Shown here piece by piece: positions 1 to 6,324 of a DNA stretch of 9,338 bases; positions within the stretch are counted from its first letter, which is position 1; the number at the start of each line of letters is the position of its first letter. The stretch is from Clostridium sp. UBA6640 (GTDB taxonomy: Bacteria > Bacillota > Clostridia > Clostridiales > Clostridiaceae): positions 1-9,338 of the forward strand of contig NZ_DKLM01000075.1 of the NCBI RefSeq assembly GCF_002455975.1, in the 5' to 3' direction. Under the pieces are notes generated by a model, which did no database searches, was not told the origin of the DNA, and saw nothing but the letters and a program-made list of their open reading frames with translations. The translations under genes were made by a program, and so were the position numbers.

Positions 1-1
1 T

Positions 2-109
2 TTGAATGGAAATAAAATAAAATCAAGTTTCTATATAAAAGATAAAAGTTATAAAGAAAATATCCCTATAATATTTGAAAATATAATGAAGACTTTTAAA
101 ATCAATTAA
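2..109 (+). CDS. C-terminal end of a truncated upstream gene, unknown product
   Basis: The reading frame beginning at base 2 stays open for 35 codons and ends at TAA 107-109. It reads as a lysine-, isoleucine- and phenylalanine-rich tail ending IIFENIMKTFKIN. The other two forward frames hit stops early; frame 1 stops at codon 5. The start and most of the gene lie left of the window, so no domain can be named. A regularly spaced pattern of charged and hydrophobic residues, and a promoter beginning right after the stop, support a real gene end. A chance open stretch in AT-rich DNA is the alternative. Confidence 0.55.
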   Translation: MNGNKIKSSFYIKDKSYKENIPIIFENIMKTFKIN

Positions 110-112
110 TAT

Positions 113-141
113 TTGATTTAATATTATATAAGTATTATAAT
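113..141 (+). promoter_or_regulatory. Sigma-A-type promoter upstream of the lipoprotein gene
   Basis: TTGATT (113-118) and a perfect TATAAT (136-141) are separated by 17 bases, placing the transcription start near 148. It begins four bases after the stop of the upstream gene. Any transcript must read through the hairpin at 158-186 before reaching the lipoprotein start at 214. This is a consensus match only. Confidence 0.5.
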
Positions 142-157
142 TTAAGATATAAAAAGT

Positions 158-187
158 AAAGGAGAAGCAACATCCGCTTCTCTTTTA
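158..187 (+). terminator. Intrinsic terminator or leader hairpin before the lipoprotein gene
   Basis: GAGAAGC (162-168) and GCTTCTC (176-182) form a perfect stem with a 7-base loop. The stem can be extended by AAAG pairing with TTTT (158-161 with 183-186), followed by ATTATTAA. It most simply ends transcription of the upstream gene. It also lies downstream of the promoter at 113-141, so it could act as a leader attenuator for the lipoprotein gene. Confidence 0.7.
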
Positions 188-213
188 TTAATTCTATAGC
201 ATGGAGGAAAATT

Positions 214-1026
214 GTGTATAAGTTAAAGAAGTATGTAACAGTATTATTAATATTTCTAGTAAATGTAGTTATATTTACTGGTTGTAGTGTACTAAAGAGT
301 AATAACAATGCTTTTGAATTTATGAAAGAAAAAAAAGCAACTAGAATTACTATTCAAAGCACAAGAGATAACAGTTATAAATTTACTGTTACTGATGTTG
401 GGGTAGCACAAGAAATATATAAAATTCTATCAAGTGCTAAAGAAGTTGATACAAAAAGTCCACTAGAAGCAGATTATATTTTTGAAATTCATGAAGGACC
501 TAATGAGATTCATAAATTCAATTATATTGCTGGATTAGACAAAAATGATGGTGCAAATTTTTATAATGATGATAAAAGCTATATAGTATCAAAACGACTT
601 GATAATGATATAATTAAAAATTTCTGGAATATAAGAAAACCTATAGATTTTCAAAAAATTTATTATGATACAATATATGAGGCAGTAGACATGTATAAAA
701 AGAGCAAAGAAGATAATCCTAAAATGGGAATTAATATGAATTCAGATTTAGAGATGTCAAAATTTATTTTGTCTACTGATTTATTGAACTTTGAGCAAAG
801 GCTTAATAAACTGTCTGATGTATCCTTGGTGAAAGATGGTAATACGGAAGATTTTGGTACAGTAGTGAATATAAATACTGAAGGGTATACTCTTACAAAA
901 TACAAAGCAATAATTACCTTTAAGGGACATGCTGGTGAGCGTGAAACTAACTATTATGCAGTTAATGAATATGAAAAAGGTGAATGGAAAATACAAATAT
1001 ACGAAAAGAAACCAGAAAATTTTTAA
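214..1026 (+). CDS. Predicted lipoprotein of unknown function
   Basis: This encodes a 270-residue secreted protein. It has a short lysine-rich N-terminus, a hydrophobic segment at about residues 8-22 and the lipobox FTGC with Cys24, so it is predicted to be cleaved by signal peptidase II and anchored on the outer face of the membrane. The start is GTG at 214, chosen because GGAGG (203-207) lies six bases upstream and the signal peptide begins there. Residues 45-140 look like one beta-rich domain, faintly reminiscent of small YhfM-like Bacillota lipoprotein domains. Residues 150-270 look like a second, tail domain ending in alternating beta strands (KAIITFKG, WKIQIYEKK). No catalytic motif is visible. 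It appears to be a single-gene unit between a hairpin and a strong terminator. The lipoprotein call is firm; the domain resemblance is weak and from memory. Confidence 0.9.
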   Translation: MYKLKKYVTVLLIFLVNVVIFTGCSVLKSNNNAFEFMKEKKATRITIQSTRDNSYKFTVTDVGVAQEIYKILSSAKEVDTKSPLEADYIFEIHEGPNEIHKFNYIAGLDKNDGANFYNDDKSYIVSKRLDNDIIKNFWNIRKPIDFQKIYYDTIYEAVDMYKKSKEDNPKMGINMNSDLEMSKFILSTDLLNFEQRLNKLSDVSLVKDGNTEDFGTVVNINTEGYTLTKYKAIITFKGHAGERETNYYAVNEYEKGEWKIQIYEKKPENF

Positions 1027-1030
1027 ATTA

Positions 1031-1062
1031 AAGAGCCTAGGGAGTTCCCTAGGCTCTTTTTA
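1031..1062. terminator. Bidirectional terminator between the lipoprotein gene and thiT
   Basis: AAGAGCCTAGGG (1031-1042) and CCCTAGGCTCTT (1047-1058) form a perfect 12-bp stem with a 4-base loop. A T run follows on the plus strand, and T-rich sequence (TTTAATTT) follows on the minus strand. It starts five bases after the lipoprotein stop and abuts the thiT stop codon, so it serves both convergent genes. Confidence 0.9.
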
Positions 1063-1689
1063 AGCTCTTTTAAGTTCTCTTTGTAGTCTTTCAAGAGGAA
1101 GAACTGTTAATATTAATACACAGATTAATCCATCAAAGAATACATATGAGATATTGTATAAGAATGAATATACTAAAGGAGACATACCTTCTGGTGCATA
1201 TGTGGCCCAAAATATAAAGCCGGAAATAAAGTGGAACACAAATCTTAGCGAGGTACCGAAAACTGTCCCCCATAATTTATTACTCTTAATTAAGCCTGAA
1301 AGACCTATTGCCATAAATGGTAGTGCATAATCAAATAATATCTGTACAGGATGAAGTATTTGAGCTGGACCAATTATAAAATCTAATACTCCTCTTAAAA
1401 ATCCAGTTAAAACCCCTACCACAGGACCATAAATATAAGAAATGATTATGATTGGAATCATACTTCCCAAAGTAACACTTCCACCATATGGCGCATTAAA
1501 AGGCTTTATAAGGCTAAGTGCTAAAGACACACCTAAGGCTACACCAATTTGAGTTATCATAGATGTAGAAAATTTAATTTTTTTAATTCTTGTAAAAGCA
1601 ATAATTATTATTAGAACGCCTATTAATGTAAAGATTGTAGTACTATTACTTAAAATTTTTGATAAGTTTTCTTGTAATGCATTTAACAT
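1060..1689 (-). CDS. thiT: Energy-coupled thiamine transporter ThiT (ECF S-component)
   Basis: ThiT (formerly YuaJ) is the membrane S-component that binds thiamine with high affinity. It works with the shared ECF module (EcfA, EcfA', EcfT), which is not in this window. The 209-residue product is almost entirely hydrophobic, with about six membrane segments. Residues expected to contact thiamine, from the Lactococcus ThiT structure, occur here with the same spacing: His153, Trp161, Tyr174 and Asn179 in the HFISG-FWATYAPEG-YSFLYN region. The Glu-Tyr pair of Lactococcus is Asp120-Tyr121 here (HPVQILFDY). The start at 1689 is preferred because a G-run ribosome site (GGGGGG) lies about 10 bases upstream. 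An ATG at 1707 would lengthen the protein by six residues but has no ribosome site. The TPP riboswitch upstream on the same strand independently confirms a thiamine role. Confidence 0.95.
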   Translation of the reverse strand: MLNALQENLSKILSNSTTIFTLIGVLIIIIAFTRIKKIKFSTSMITQIGVALGVSLALSLIKPFNAPYGGSVTLGSMIPIIIISYIYGPVVGVLTGFLRGVLDFIIGPAQILHPVQILFDYALPFMAIGLSGLIKSNKLWGTVFGTSLRFVFHFISGFIFWATYAPEGMSPLVYSFLYNISYVFFDGLICVLILTVLPLERLQRELKRA

Positions 1690-1714
1690 AGTTAAACATC
1701 CCCCCATTTACTTT

Positions 1715-1750
1715 AGGCATCCAAAAGAAAATGATAAATTTAAGATGCCT
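1715..1750 (-). repeat. Inverted repeat in the thiT leader
   Basis: AGGCATC (1715-1721) and GATGCCT (1744-1750) are perfect 7-base inverted arms with a 22-base A/T-rich loop. They lie between the riboswitch terminator and the thiT ribosome site. Formed in RNA, the hairpin would sit just upstream of the start codon. No T run follows, so it is not a terminator, and it may have no function. Confidence 0.3.
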
Positions 1751-1837
1751 TCATATATTAAAAATAAAGCTACTTTAAAAATGTACATTAAAAAAATATA
1801 AATCTAATAACTACATATTATAAAATGCTAAATATAT

Positions 1838-1868
1838 AAAAAACCTTATGCCAATATAGGCATAAGGT
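1838..1868 (-). terminator. Riboswitch-controlled terminator in the thiT leader
   Basis: Read on the minus strand, ACCTTATGCC and GGCATAAGGT form a perfect 10-bp stem with a TATATT loop, followed by TTTTTT. It lies about 25 bases downstream of the TPP aptamer and about 150 bases before the thiT start. That is the position of the expression platform in a transcription-terminating riboswitch: TPP bound, terminator forms, thiT off. A second AT-only stem (1868-1875 with 1884-1891) lies between aptamer and terminator. Confidence 0.85.
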
Positions 1869-1892
1869 ATATTAATTTCTATTTTAATATAG

Positions 1893-1977
1893 ACGCTTTC
1901 CTACGCTGGCATTATCCAGTTCAGGTACAAGGGTTAATGAATTGATCATCTCTCAGCCATAAGGCACCCCTAGCAAT
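1893..1977 (-). promoter_or_regulatory. TPP riboswitch (THI element) controlling thiT
   Basis: The minus strand carries the conserved TPP aptamer blocks in order: GGGGTGCC, GGCTGAGA, ACCCTTGTACCTGA, CTGGATAATGCCAGCGTAGG and a closing AAGCG. GGGT/ACCC (P2), GCC-TTAT-GGC (P3) and the CTGG/CCAG pairing can all be drawn, and the CTGAGA and GGATAATGCCAGCG blocks match the family consensus. The closing P1 stem is short (TGCT with AGCG, including a G-U pair). It senses thiamine pyrophosphate and should repress thiT through the downstream terminator. Exact aptamer ends are uncertain by a few bases. Confidence 0.96.
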
Positions 1978-2001
1978 TTATTAGATTTTTATTACAAGTT
2001 C

Positions 2002-2030
2002 ATTATATTATGTAACTAAAGAAAACACAA
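2002..2030 (-). promoter_or_regulatory. Candidate promoter of the thiT riboswitch transcript
   Basis: On the minus strand a perfect TATAAT (2007-2002) is preceded, with a 17-base spacer, by TTGTGT (2030-2025), a weak -35 element. The start would fall near 1995, about 20 bases before the aptamer, a typical spacing for a riboswitch leader. Read-through from the small gene at 2037-2216 is the alternative, since no terminator is visible between them. Confidence 0.5.
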
Positions 2031-2036
2031 TAAAAA

Positions 2037-2216
2037 TTATAAGAAATCTGCTATTTTATTATTTAACATAGTTGAAGAATTAGAAAAAGATATAGCGACT
2101 TTATCACCAACCTTTATATGATTAGGAAGTTTACTTACAGCGACATTTATGGTTATACCATCTGTAAGTTCTACAAATGCATCTGCACTATTCATATCTA
2201 TTACTTTGCCAAACAT
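2037..2216 (-). CDS. Small conserved-looking hypothetical protein, 59 residues
   Basis: An ATG at 2216-2214 on the minus strand opens 59 codons to TAA at 2039-2037. A good ribosome site, AAAGGATG, is centred about 10 bases before the start. The protein begins MFGKVIDMNSADAFVELTDG and continues with alternating hydrophobic and polar residues, then KVGDKVAISF, and ends with a polar stretch and KIADFL. The pattern suggests a small all-beta fold, like the short barrel domains that carry a K-V-G-D-K-V turn. I recall similar short proteins in clostridia but cannot name a family. No signal peptide or membrane segment is present. It precedes thiT on the same strand, but the riboswitch lies between them, so a shared role is not implied. 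A TATAAT at 2242-2237 may be its -10 box, without a clear -35. Confidence 0.8.
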   Translation of the reverse strand: MFGKVIDMNSADAFVELTDGITINVAVSKLPNHIKVGDKVAISFSNSSTMLNNKIADFL

Positions 2217-2314
2217 TAAATCATCCTTTCAACTGTATTATAAATTTTATATTAGACTAATAAATAAAATTAATTTGAATATATATTGAGAAGATTTTCG
2301 AAAGTTTTGTATAG

Positions 2315-2348
2315 ATATAAATTTAGAATTAGTTTTCTAAATTTATAT
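2315..2348. repeat. Perfect 14-bp inverted repeat in the divergent intergenic region
   Basis: ATATAAATTTAGAA (2315-2328) and TTCTAAATTTATAT (2335-2348) are exact inverted copies around a 6-base centre, TTAGTT. It sits between the divergently transcribed small gene (start 2216) and the diguanylate cyclase gene (start 2440), about 50 bases upstream of the latter's candidate -10 box. It is followed by T-rich sequence. It could be an operator or a weak terminator-like hairpin. No regulator can be named. Confidence 0.6.
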
Positions 2349-2397
2349 TTATATATTATTTTTCTCTTTTTTATAGCAAATATTCACAATTATTCTG

Positions 2398-2403
2398 TAT
2401 AAT
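2398..2403 (+). promoter_or_regulatory. Candidate -10 box for the diguanylate cyclase gene
   Basis: A perfect TATAAT with no convincing -35 element at normal spacing. It would start transcription near 2410, about 30 bases before the preferred ATG at 2440. That leaves almost no leader before the alternative ATG at 2419, which supports the later start. Confidence 0.4.
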
Positions 2404-2439
2404 TAAGAATAAACATATATGTTAAAAAGTGGGGTTAAT

Positions 2440-3549
2440 ATGTTGACAAATAATTTACTAGTAACATTGATTTGGGGACTGATATTATTATGTGTTATGG
2501 AGGGGTGTATAATATATAGATATAAAAAAAGTTCAAGAGAAAGAGAAAAAAGAAAAGAAGTTTTATATGCTGTAAGTGAAAAGATAATTTCACTTAAAAA
2601 TGAAAAAGAAGTCTATGACCTAATATTAAATACGGCTATAAAACTGGTGCCTAAGGCATCTAAAGGTAGCTTACTTAAAATAACAGAAGAAGGAAATGGA
2701 TTTAAATTTATATCTCTTTATGGATATTCCGATGATTTAAAAAAAATAATATTAAAAAAAGAGGAAATATATCTTCATCAAATAAATAATTTTAAGGATA
2801 TTGCAATAATAAAAAATCCTAAAAAATTTAATGAAGTTTACATGGATCCTTCAAAAAAGCATATGTTTATTTCAACAGAATCTTTAAATATACACAATAC
2901 TTTAAGTGCGCCTATATATTTAGATGGAGTTTTAACTGCAATATTAAATTTAGATAGTACTGTTATAGAAGAGGCCTTTTCGAGTGAAGATATACGAACA
3001 GTAAAGTATATATTGAATGAATTTAGATTAGCAGTTAGAAGTCATTTCATTCAAGGAAAGTTAAGGGAAAAAGCAACCTATGATAGTTTGACTTGTCTTT
3101 ATAGCAGGGGTTATTTAGAGCAGATAATAGAATATTATCTTAACGAATTTTATAATAAAAACTACACAAGCGCTATAGTTTTCATAGATATTAACAATTT
3201 TAAATATGTCAATGATAACTATGGACATACTATAGGTGATGAATTATTGATAAGATTTTCTCAAGCATTAAAATCTCATATTAATAGCACTAATTTATAT
3301 GGTAGGCTAGGCGGAGATGAATTTTTAATATTATTAGATAGGTGTAGAGAAGATGAGGCAATTGAAATTATGGAAAATTTAAGAGAGATGTGCAAAAATC
3401 ATAGAGAGCAAGACTATATTTTAGATTTTAGTTACGGAATCTTTGAAATAGTTGGGGGAGAAAAATATGATTTTAAGAATATAATTTGTAATGCAGATAA
3501 AAAGATGTATAAGAATAAAAAATTTAATAAAGAAAAAGAAATAGTTTAG
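2440..3549 (+). CDS. Membrane-anchored GAF-GGDEF diguanylate cyclase
   Basis: This 369-residue protein is predicted to make the second messenger cyclic di-GMP from two GTP. An N-terminal membrane helix (about residues 6-25) is followed by a GAF-like sensory domain (about 40-205) and a C-terminal GGDEF domain (about 215-362). The GGDEF signature is complete: DSLTCLYSR at the domain start, metal-ligand Asp250 in FIDINNFKYVND, the GHTIGDEL segment, the catalytic loop GGDEF (residues 291-295) and the closing ADKKMYKNKK. The usual product-inhibition I-site (RxxD five residues before GGDEF) reads NSTN here, so feedback by c-di-GMP is probably absent. The start at 2440 is chosen for its GTGGGG ribosome site five bases upstream; the in-frame ATG at 2419 lacks one. 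There is no EAL domain. The GAF ligand is unknown. It is monocistronic, ending before a convergent terminator. Confidence 0.93.
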   Translation: MLTNNLLVTLIWGLILLCVMEGCIIYRYKKSSREREKRKEVLYAVSEKIISLKNEKEVYDLILNTAIKLVPKASKGSLLKITEEGNGFKFISLYGYSDDLKKIILKKEEIYLHQINNFKDIAIIKNPKKFNEVYMDPSKKHMFISTESLNIHNTLSAPIYLDGVLTAILNLDSTVIEEAFSSEDIRTVKYILNEFRLAVRSHFIQGKLREKATYDSLTCLYSRGYLEQIIEYYLNEFYNKNYTSAIVFIDINNFKYVNDNYGHTIGDELLIRFSQALKSHINSTNLYGRLGGDEFLILLDRCREDEAIEIMENLREMCKNHREQDYILDFSYGIFEIVGGEKYDFKNIICNADKKMYKNKKFNKEKEIV

Positions 3550-3590
3550 TATACTGACTAACTAGTTCTTGAATATTACTTAAGTTATAA

Positions 3591-3618
3591 ACACCCTTCA
3601 TAACAATATGAAGGGTGT
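3591..3618. terminator. Bidirectional terminator between the GGDEF gene and the csp gene
   Basis: ACACCCTTCATA (3591-3602) and TATGAAGGGTGT (3607-3618) form a perfect 12-bp stem with a 4-base loop. T-rich sequence follows on the minus strand (TTTATAACTT) and weaker T content on the plus strand. It lies between two convergent stops, 42 bases after one and 45 before the other. The weak T runs make efficiency uncertain. Confidence 0.75.
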
Positions 3619-3662
3619 AGCTATTTATAAAGAAATAAAAATATTTAATTATATAAGCTAGA

Positions 3663-3863
3663 TTATAACTTAACAACGTTAGCTGCTTGAGGTCCTCTAG
3701 AACCGTCTACAACTTCAAATTGTACTTTGTCACCTTCTTCTAAAGTTTTGTATCCTTCTCCTTGAATTGAAGAGAAATGAATAAATACATCTTCCTCACC
3801 TTCAACTGATAGAAAACCAAATCCTTTTTCGCCGTTAAACCATTTAACTGTGCCTGTTTTCAT
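3663..3863 (-). CDS. csp: Cold-shock protein, CspA family
   Basis: A 66-residue single cold-shock domain, the usual length for the CspA family. It binds single-stranded RNA and DNA in the cytoplasm and acts as an RNA chaperone that melts structure at low temperature. The RNP1 motif KGFGFL (residues 13-18) and RNP2 motif VFIHF (residues 26-30) are intact, as are the opening TGTVKWFNGEKGFGF and the closing RGPQAANV. The ATG at 3863 has GGAGG about seven bases upstream. The gene is alone on its strand, facing the diguanylate cyclase gene across a shared terminator. Which paralogue (cspA, B, C) it is cannot be told. Confidence 0.97.
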   Translation of the reverse strand: MKTGTVKWFNGEKGFGFLSVEGEEDVFIHFSSIQGEGYKTLEEGDKVQFEVVDGSRGPQAANVVKL

Positions 3864-4039
3864 TTAAATTCCTCCTGAATAAAAAATTTCAATTGTTATG
3901 ATTTTTACCATATTTACCAAAGTTTAAGCTTAATATGGTTATAATTAACGTTAAATTTTAACTATAGATATAGCTTGAGCATTTTTAGAAAGTTTTATAC
4001 TTTAGATTAGTAGATATTTTAAATAAATATTTATGTCAA
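3864..4039 (-). promoter_or_regulatory. Long csp leader with candidate promoter and stem-loop
   Basis: On the minus strand a perfect TTGACA (4039-4034) is followed after 17 bases by TATCTA (4016-4011), a weak -10. This would give a leader of about 140 bases, in line with the long structured leaders of csp genes elsewhere. Within it ACCATATT and AATATGGT (3932-3939 and 3907-3914) can pair as an outer stem, with an inner AAG/CTT pairing, about 45 bases before the start codon. TTAACGTTAA (3945-3954) is a further small palindrome. The promoter is uncertain. Confidence 0.4.
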
Positions 4040-4125
4040 TTATAATGTTAACATGAAAAAAGGAACAATTACAAGTTAAATGTAATTAATAAACCATAGT
4101 CCATTTTCATAGATATTTTTATAAA

Positions 4126-4154
4126 TTGATATAATTTTTTTAGTAGAGTATAAT
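4126..4154 (+). promoter_or_regulatory. Strong sigma-A promoter of nrdD
   Basis: TTGATA (4126-4131) and a perfect TATAAT (4149-4154) are separated by 17 bases, 11 of 12 consensus positions. Transcription would start near 4161, leaving a leader of about 33 bases that contains the putative NrdR box and the ribosome site AGGAGGG (4181-4187). An extended -10-like TGATATAAT at 4127-4135 overlaps the -35 element and could be a second, weaker start. Confidence 0.75.
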
Positions 4155-4161
4155 TATCCGA

Positions 4162-4177
4162 GTGCAATATGTTGTGT
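4162..4177 (+). promoter_or_regulatory. Probable NrdR box upstream of nrdD
   Basis: GTGCAATATGTTGTGT matches the remembered NrdR consensus ACACWATATATWGTGT at 12 of 16 positions, with an almost perfect right half. It lies between the predicted transcription start and the nrdD ribosome site. NrdR is the ATP/dATP-sensing repressor of ribonucleotide reductase genes and usually binds two boxes. I find only one good box here; a partner 31-33 bases upstream is not evident. Confidence 0.5.
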
Positions 4178-4193
4178 TTTAGGAGGGTAATTT

Positions 4194-6314
4194 ATGCTAT
4201 ATGTTGTTAAACGAGATGGTAGAAGGGTTGAATTTAACTCTGTTAAGATAACAAATGCTATTAAAGGATCAGCAGATGAAATATCTTATAATTTATTAGA
4301 AAGTGAAAAAATAGAGTTAACTCAAAAGATAATAAAAAGAATAGAGAATTTAAATGTAGAAGAATTAACAGTAGAAGAAGTCCAAAATATAGTACAGAGT
4401 ACTTTACTTGAAAATGGTCATAATCCTATAGGTGTTGCTTATGGAAATTATAGAAAAGAAAGAACTAGGATTAGAGAAATAAAGTCTGATTTGATGAAAG
4501 CTATAGAGCAAATAGGAGTAGAAACTGATAGAGATAATGCTAATGTTGGAAACAATTTTAGTTCTAAGCTACTTAGAATAGCTAGTGAATCTAATAAATG
4601 GTATAACTTATCTACTATGCCTAAGCACCTATCAAAAGCCCATGAAAATGGAGATTTATACTACCACGATTTAGATAGTTATAATTTAACTATAAACTGC
4701 TTGCATATCCCTACTAAAGAAATTTTAGAAAGAGGTTTTAACACTGGATATGGTTATTTAAGAAAGGCTAAGCGTATAGATTCGGCAGCAGAACTTTCTT
4801 GTATATTACTTCAGTCTACTCAAAACGATATGTTTGGAGGACAATCCCATGCAGATTTTGATAATGACTTAGCTGCTTTTGTAGAACCAACAAGAGAAGA
4901 AATAAGAACGGAATTAAAAGAATTAGGAATACCAGAAGATATATTAGAAGAAGCAGTAGAAAAAAAGTTAAGAAGAATAATAGAGCAATCCATGCAAGGA
5001 GTTGTCTATAACTTGAATACAATGCATTCTAGAGCAGGTAGTCAAGTGCCGTTTTCTTCCATGAATATAGGAATACCTGAAAGCAAAGATGCAGCACTTA
5101 TATGTGAAATATTCTTAAAGGAATACGAAAAAGGATTAGGTCGTGGAGAACAACCTATATTTCCTAATATAATATTTAGAGTTAAAAAAGGTGTAAATAG
5201 GGAAGAGAATGATCCATATTTCTATCTATTTAAACTTGCATGTGAAGTAGCTAGTAAGAGAATGAATCCTACTTTCATGAACATAGATTCTGATTTTAAT
5301 AAAGTTTATTATGATCAAGGAATAATGCCAGCAACTATGGGATGTAGAACTTATGTAATGAGCAATTGCAATGGAGAGCCAGGGACGAAAGGTAGAGGAA
5401 ATATAGCACCAACTACAATAAATCTTCCAAGAGTTGGGATACTTGCAAAAAGTGATGTGAAAAAGTTCTTTTCATTACTAGAAAATAGATTGGAACAAGC
5501 AAGTGAAGCATTAATGCATAGATATAATGTACTTAAAAAGCTTAAAATAAAAGATTTACCTTTTGTTGCAGGTCAAGGACTATTAAAAGGATCAGAAGGA
5601 TTATCACAAGATGACTCAATTGAACCAATATTAAAGCAAGGTACCTTCGCTATAGGTTTTATAGGACTTGCTGAAACTTTAGTATCCCTAACTGGAAAGC
5701 ATCATGGAGAAGATGAAGCTTCAAGAGCATTAGGGGTTGAAATAATAACTTTTATAAGGAATTTTACAGATAAACTAACTAAAGAGACTGGATTAAATTG
5801 GGGTTGTTATGCAACACCAGCAGAAGGATTAAGTGGAAGGTTTATATTACAAGATAAAAAGATATTTGGAGAAATAGAAGGGGTAACGGATAAGGAATAT
5901 TATACAAATAGTTATCACGTACCTGTAGGATTCCCAATATCTATAATAGATAAAATTCATATAGAAGCACCATATCATAAAGTTTGTAATTCAGGTCATA
6001 TAAGTTACCTAGAAGTTGATGATTATCCAAATGGTGATAATATAATGGATATAATTAAGTATGCATATGAAAATAGCAATATAAGCTATTTGGGAATTAA
6101 TTTTCATATAAAATATTGTAAAGAATGTGGTACTTATTTGGACAGTGAAAAGTTTGAGTGTACAACTTGTGGAAGCACTAACATTCAAGGTGTATCTAGG
6201 GTAACAGGATATCTAAGCTTAGATGAAAGATTTGGACCAGGAAAATACCATGAGAGAGAAGATAGAATCTCTCATACAGAAGATCATAAAAAAGTTTATA
6301 ATGTATGTAGGTAA
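4194..6314 (+). CDS. nrdD: Anaerobic ribonucleoside-triphosphate reductase, class III
   Basis: NrdD makes deoxyribonucleotides from ribonucleoside triphosphates without oxygen, using a glycyl radical. The 706-residue protein has an N-terminal ATP-cone (about residues 3-95, opening VVKRDGRRVEFNSVKI) for allosteric activity control, then the ten-stranded barrel. Cys169 (NCLHIP) and Cys384 (MGCRTYV, the probable thiyl-radical cysteine) are in place, as is the RGNIAPTTINLPR segment. At the C-terminus four cysteines, 642, 645, 656 and 659 (CKECG and CTTCG), form the zinc site, followed by RVTGYL with Gly672 as the probable radical glycine and the FGPGK element. All expected catalytic features are present and the length is normal. 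The start has AGGAGGG seven bases upstream. The activating enzyme NrdG, often adjacent, is absent; a terminator follows the gene directly. Confidence 0.98.
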   Translation: MLYVVKRDGRRVEFNSVKITNAIKGSADEISYNLLESEKIELTQKIIKRIENLNVEELTVEEVQNIVQSTLLENGHNPIGVAYGNYRKERTRIREIKSDLMKAIEQIGVETDRDNANVGNNFSSKLLRIASESNKWYNLSTMPKHLSKAHENGDLYYHDLDSYNLTINCLHIPTKEILERGFNTGYGYLRKAKRIDSAAELSCILLQSTQNDMFGGQSHADFDNDLAAFVEPTREEIRTELKELGIPEDILEEAVEKKLRRIIEQSMQGVVYNLNTMHSRAGSQVPFSSMNIGIPESKDAALICEIFLKEYEKGLGRGEQPIFPNIIFRVKKGVNREENDPYFYLFKLACEVASKRMNPTFMNIDSDFNKVYYDQGIMPATMGCRTYVMSNCNGEPGTKGRGNIAPTTINLPRVGILAKSDVKKFFSLLENRLEQASEALMHRYNVLKKLKIKDLPFVAGQGLLKGSEGLSQDDSIEPILKQGTFAIGFIGLAETLVSLTGKHHGEDEASRALGVEIITFIRNFTDKLTKETGLNWGCYATPAEGLSGRFILQDKKIFGEIEGVTDKEYYTNSYHVPVGFPISIIDKIHIEAPYHKVCNSGHISYLEVDDYPNGDNIMDIIKYAYENSNISYLGINFHIKYCKECGTYLDSEKFECTTCGSTNIQGVSRVTGYLSLDERFGPGKYHEREDRISHTEDHKKVYNVCR

Positions 6315-6324
6315 TAAATAATTG

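Noticed and set aside
663..996. Two minus-strand open frames within the lipoprotein gene
   Set aside because: They overlap a well-supported gene on the opposite strand, have no ribosome sites and no recognisable protein features.
1690..1707. Upstream ATG start for thiT at 1707
   Set aside because: The G-run directly after this ATG is better read as the ribosome site for the ATG at 1689; nothing like a ribosome site precedes 1707.
2419..2439. Upstream ATG start for the diguanylate cyclase gene
   Set aside because: No ribosome site precedes it, and it lies very close to the predicted transcription start; the ATG at 2440 has GTGGGG at good spacing.
4041..4046. TATAAT on the plus strand as an alternative nrdD promoter
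   Set aside because: Its -35 (TTTAAA) is weak, and the TTGATA-N17-TATAAT promoter closer to the gene is much better.
4816..5022. Leucine-rich 68-codon open frame on the minus strand within nrdD
   Set aside because: It is antisense to a conserved nrdD coding segment rich in GAA/AGA codons, which creates Leu/Phe-rich shadow frames; no ribosome site is seen.
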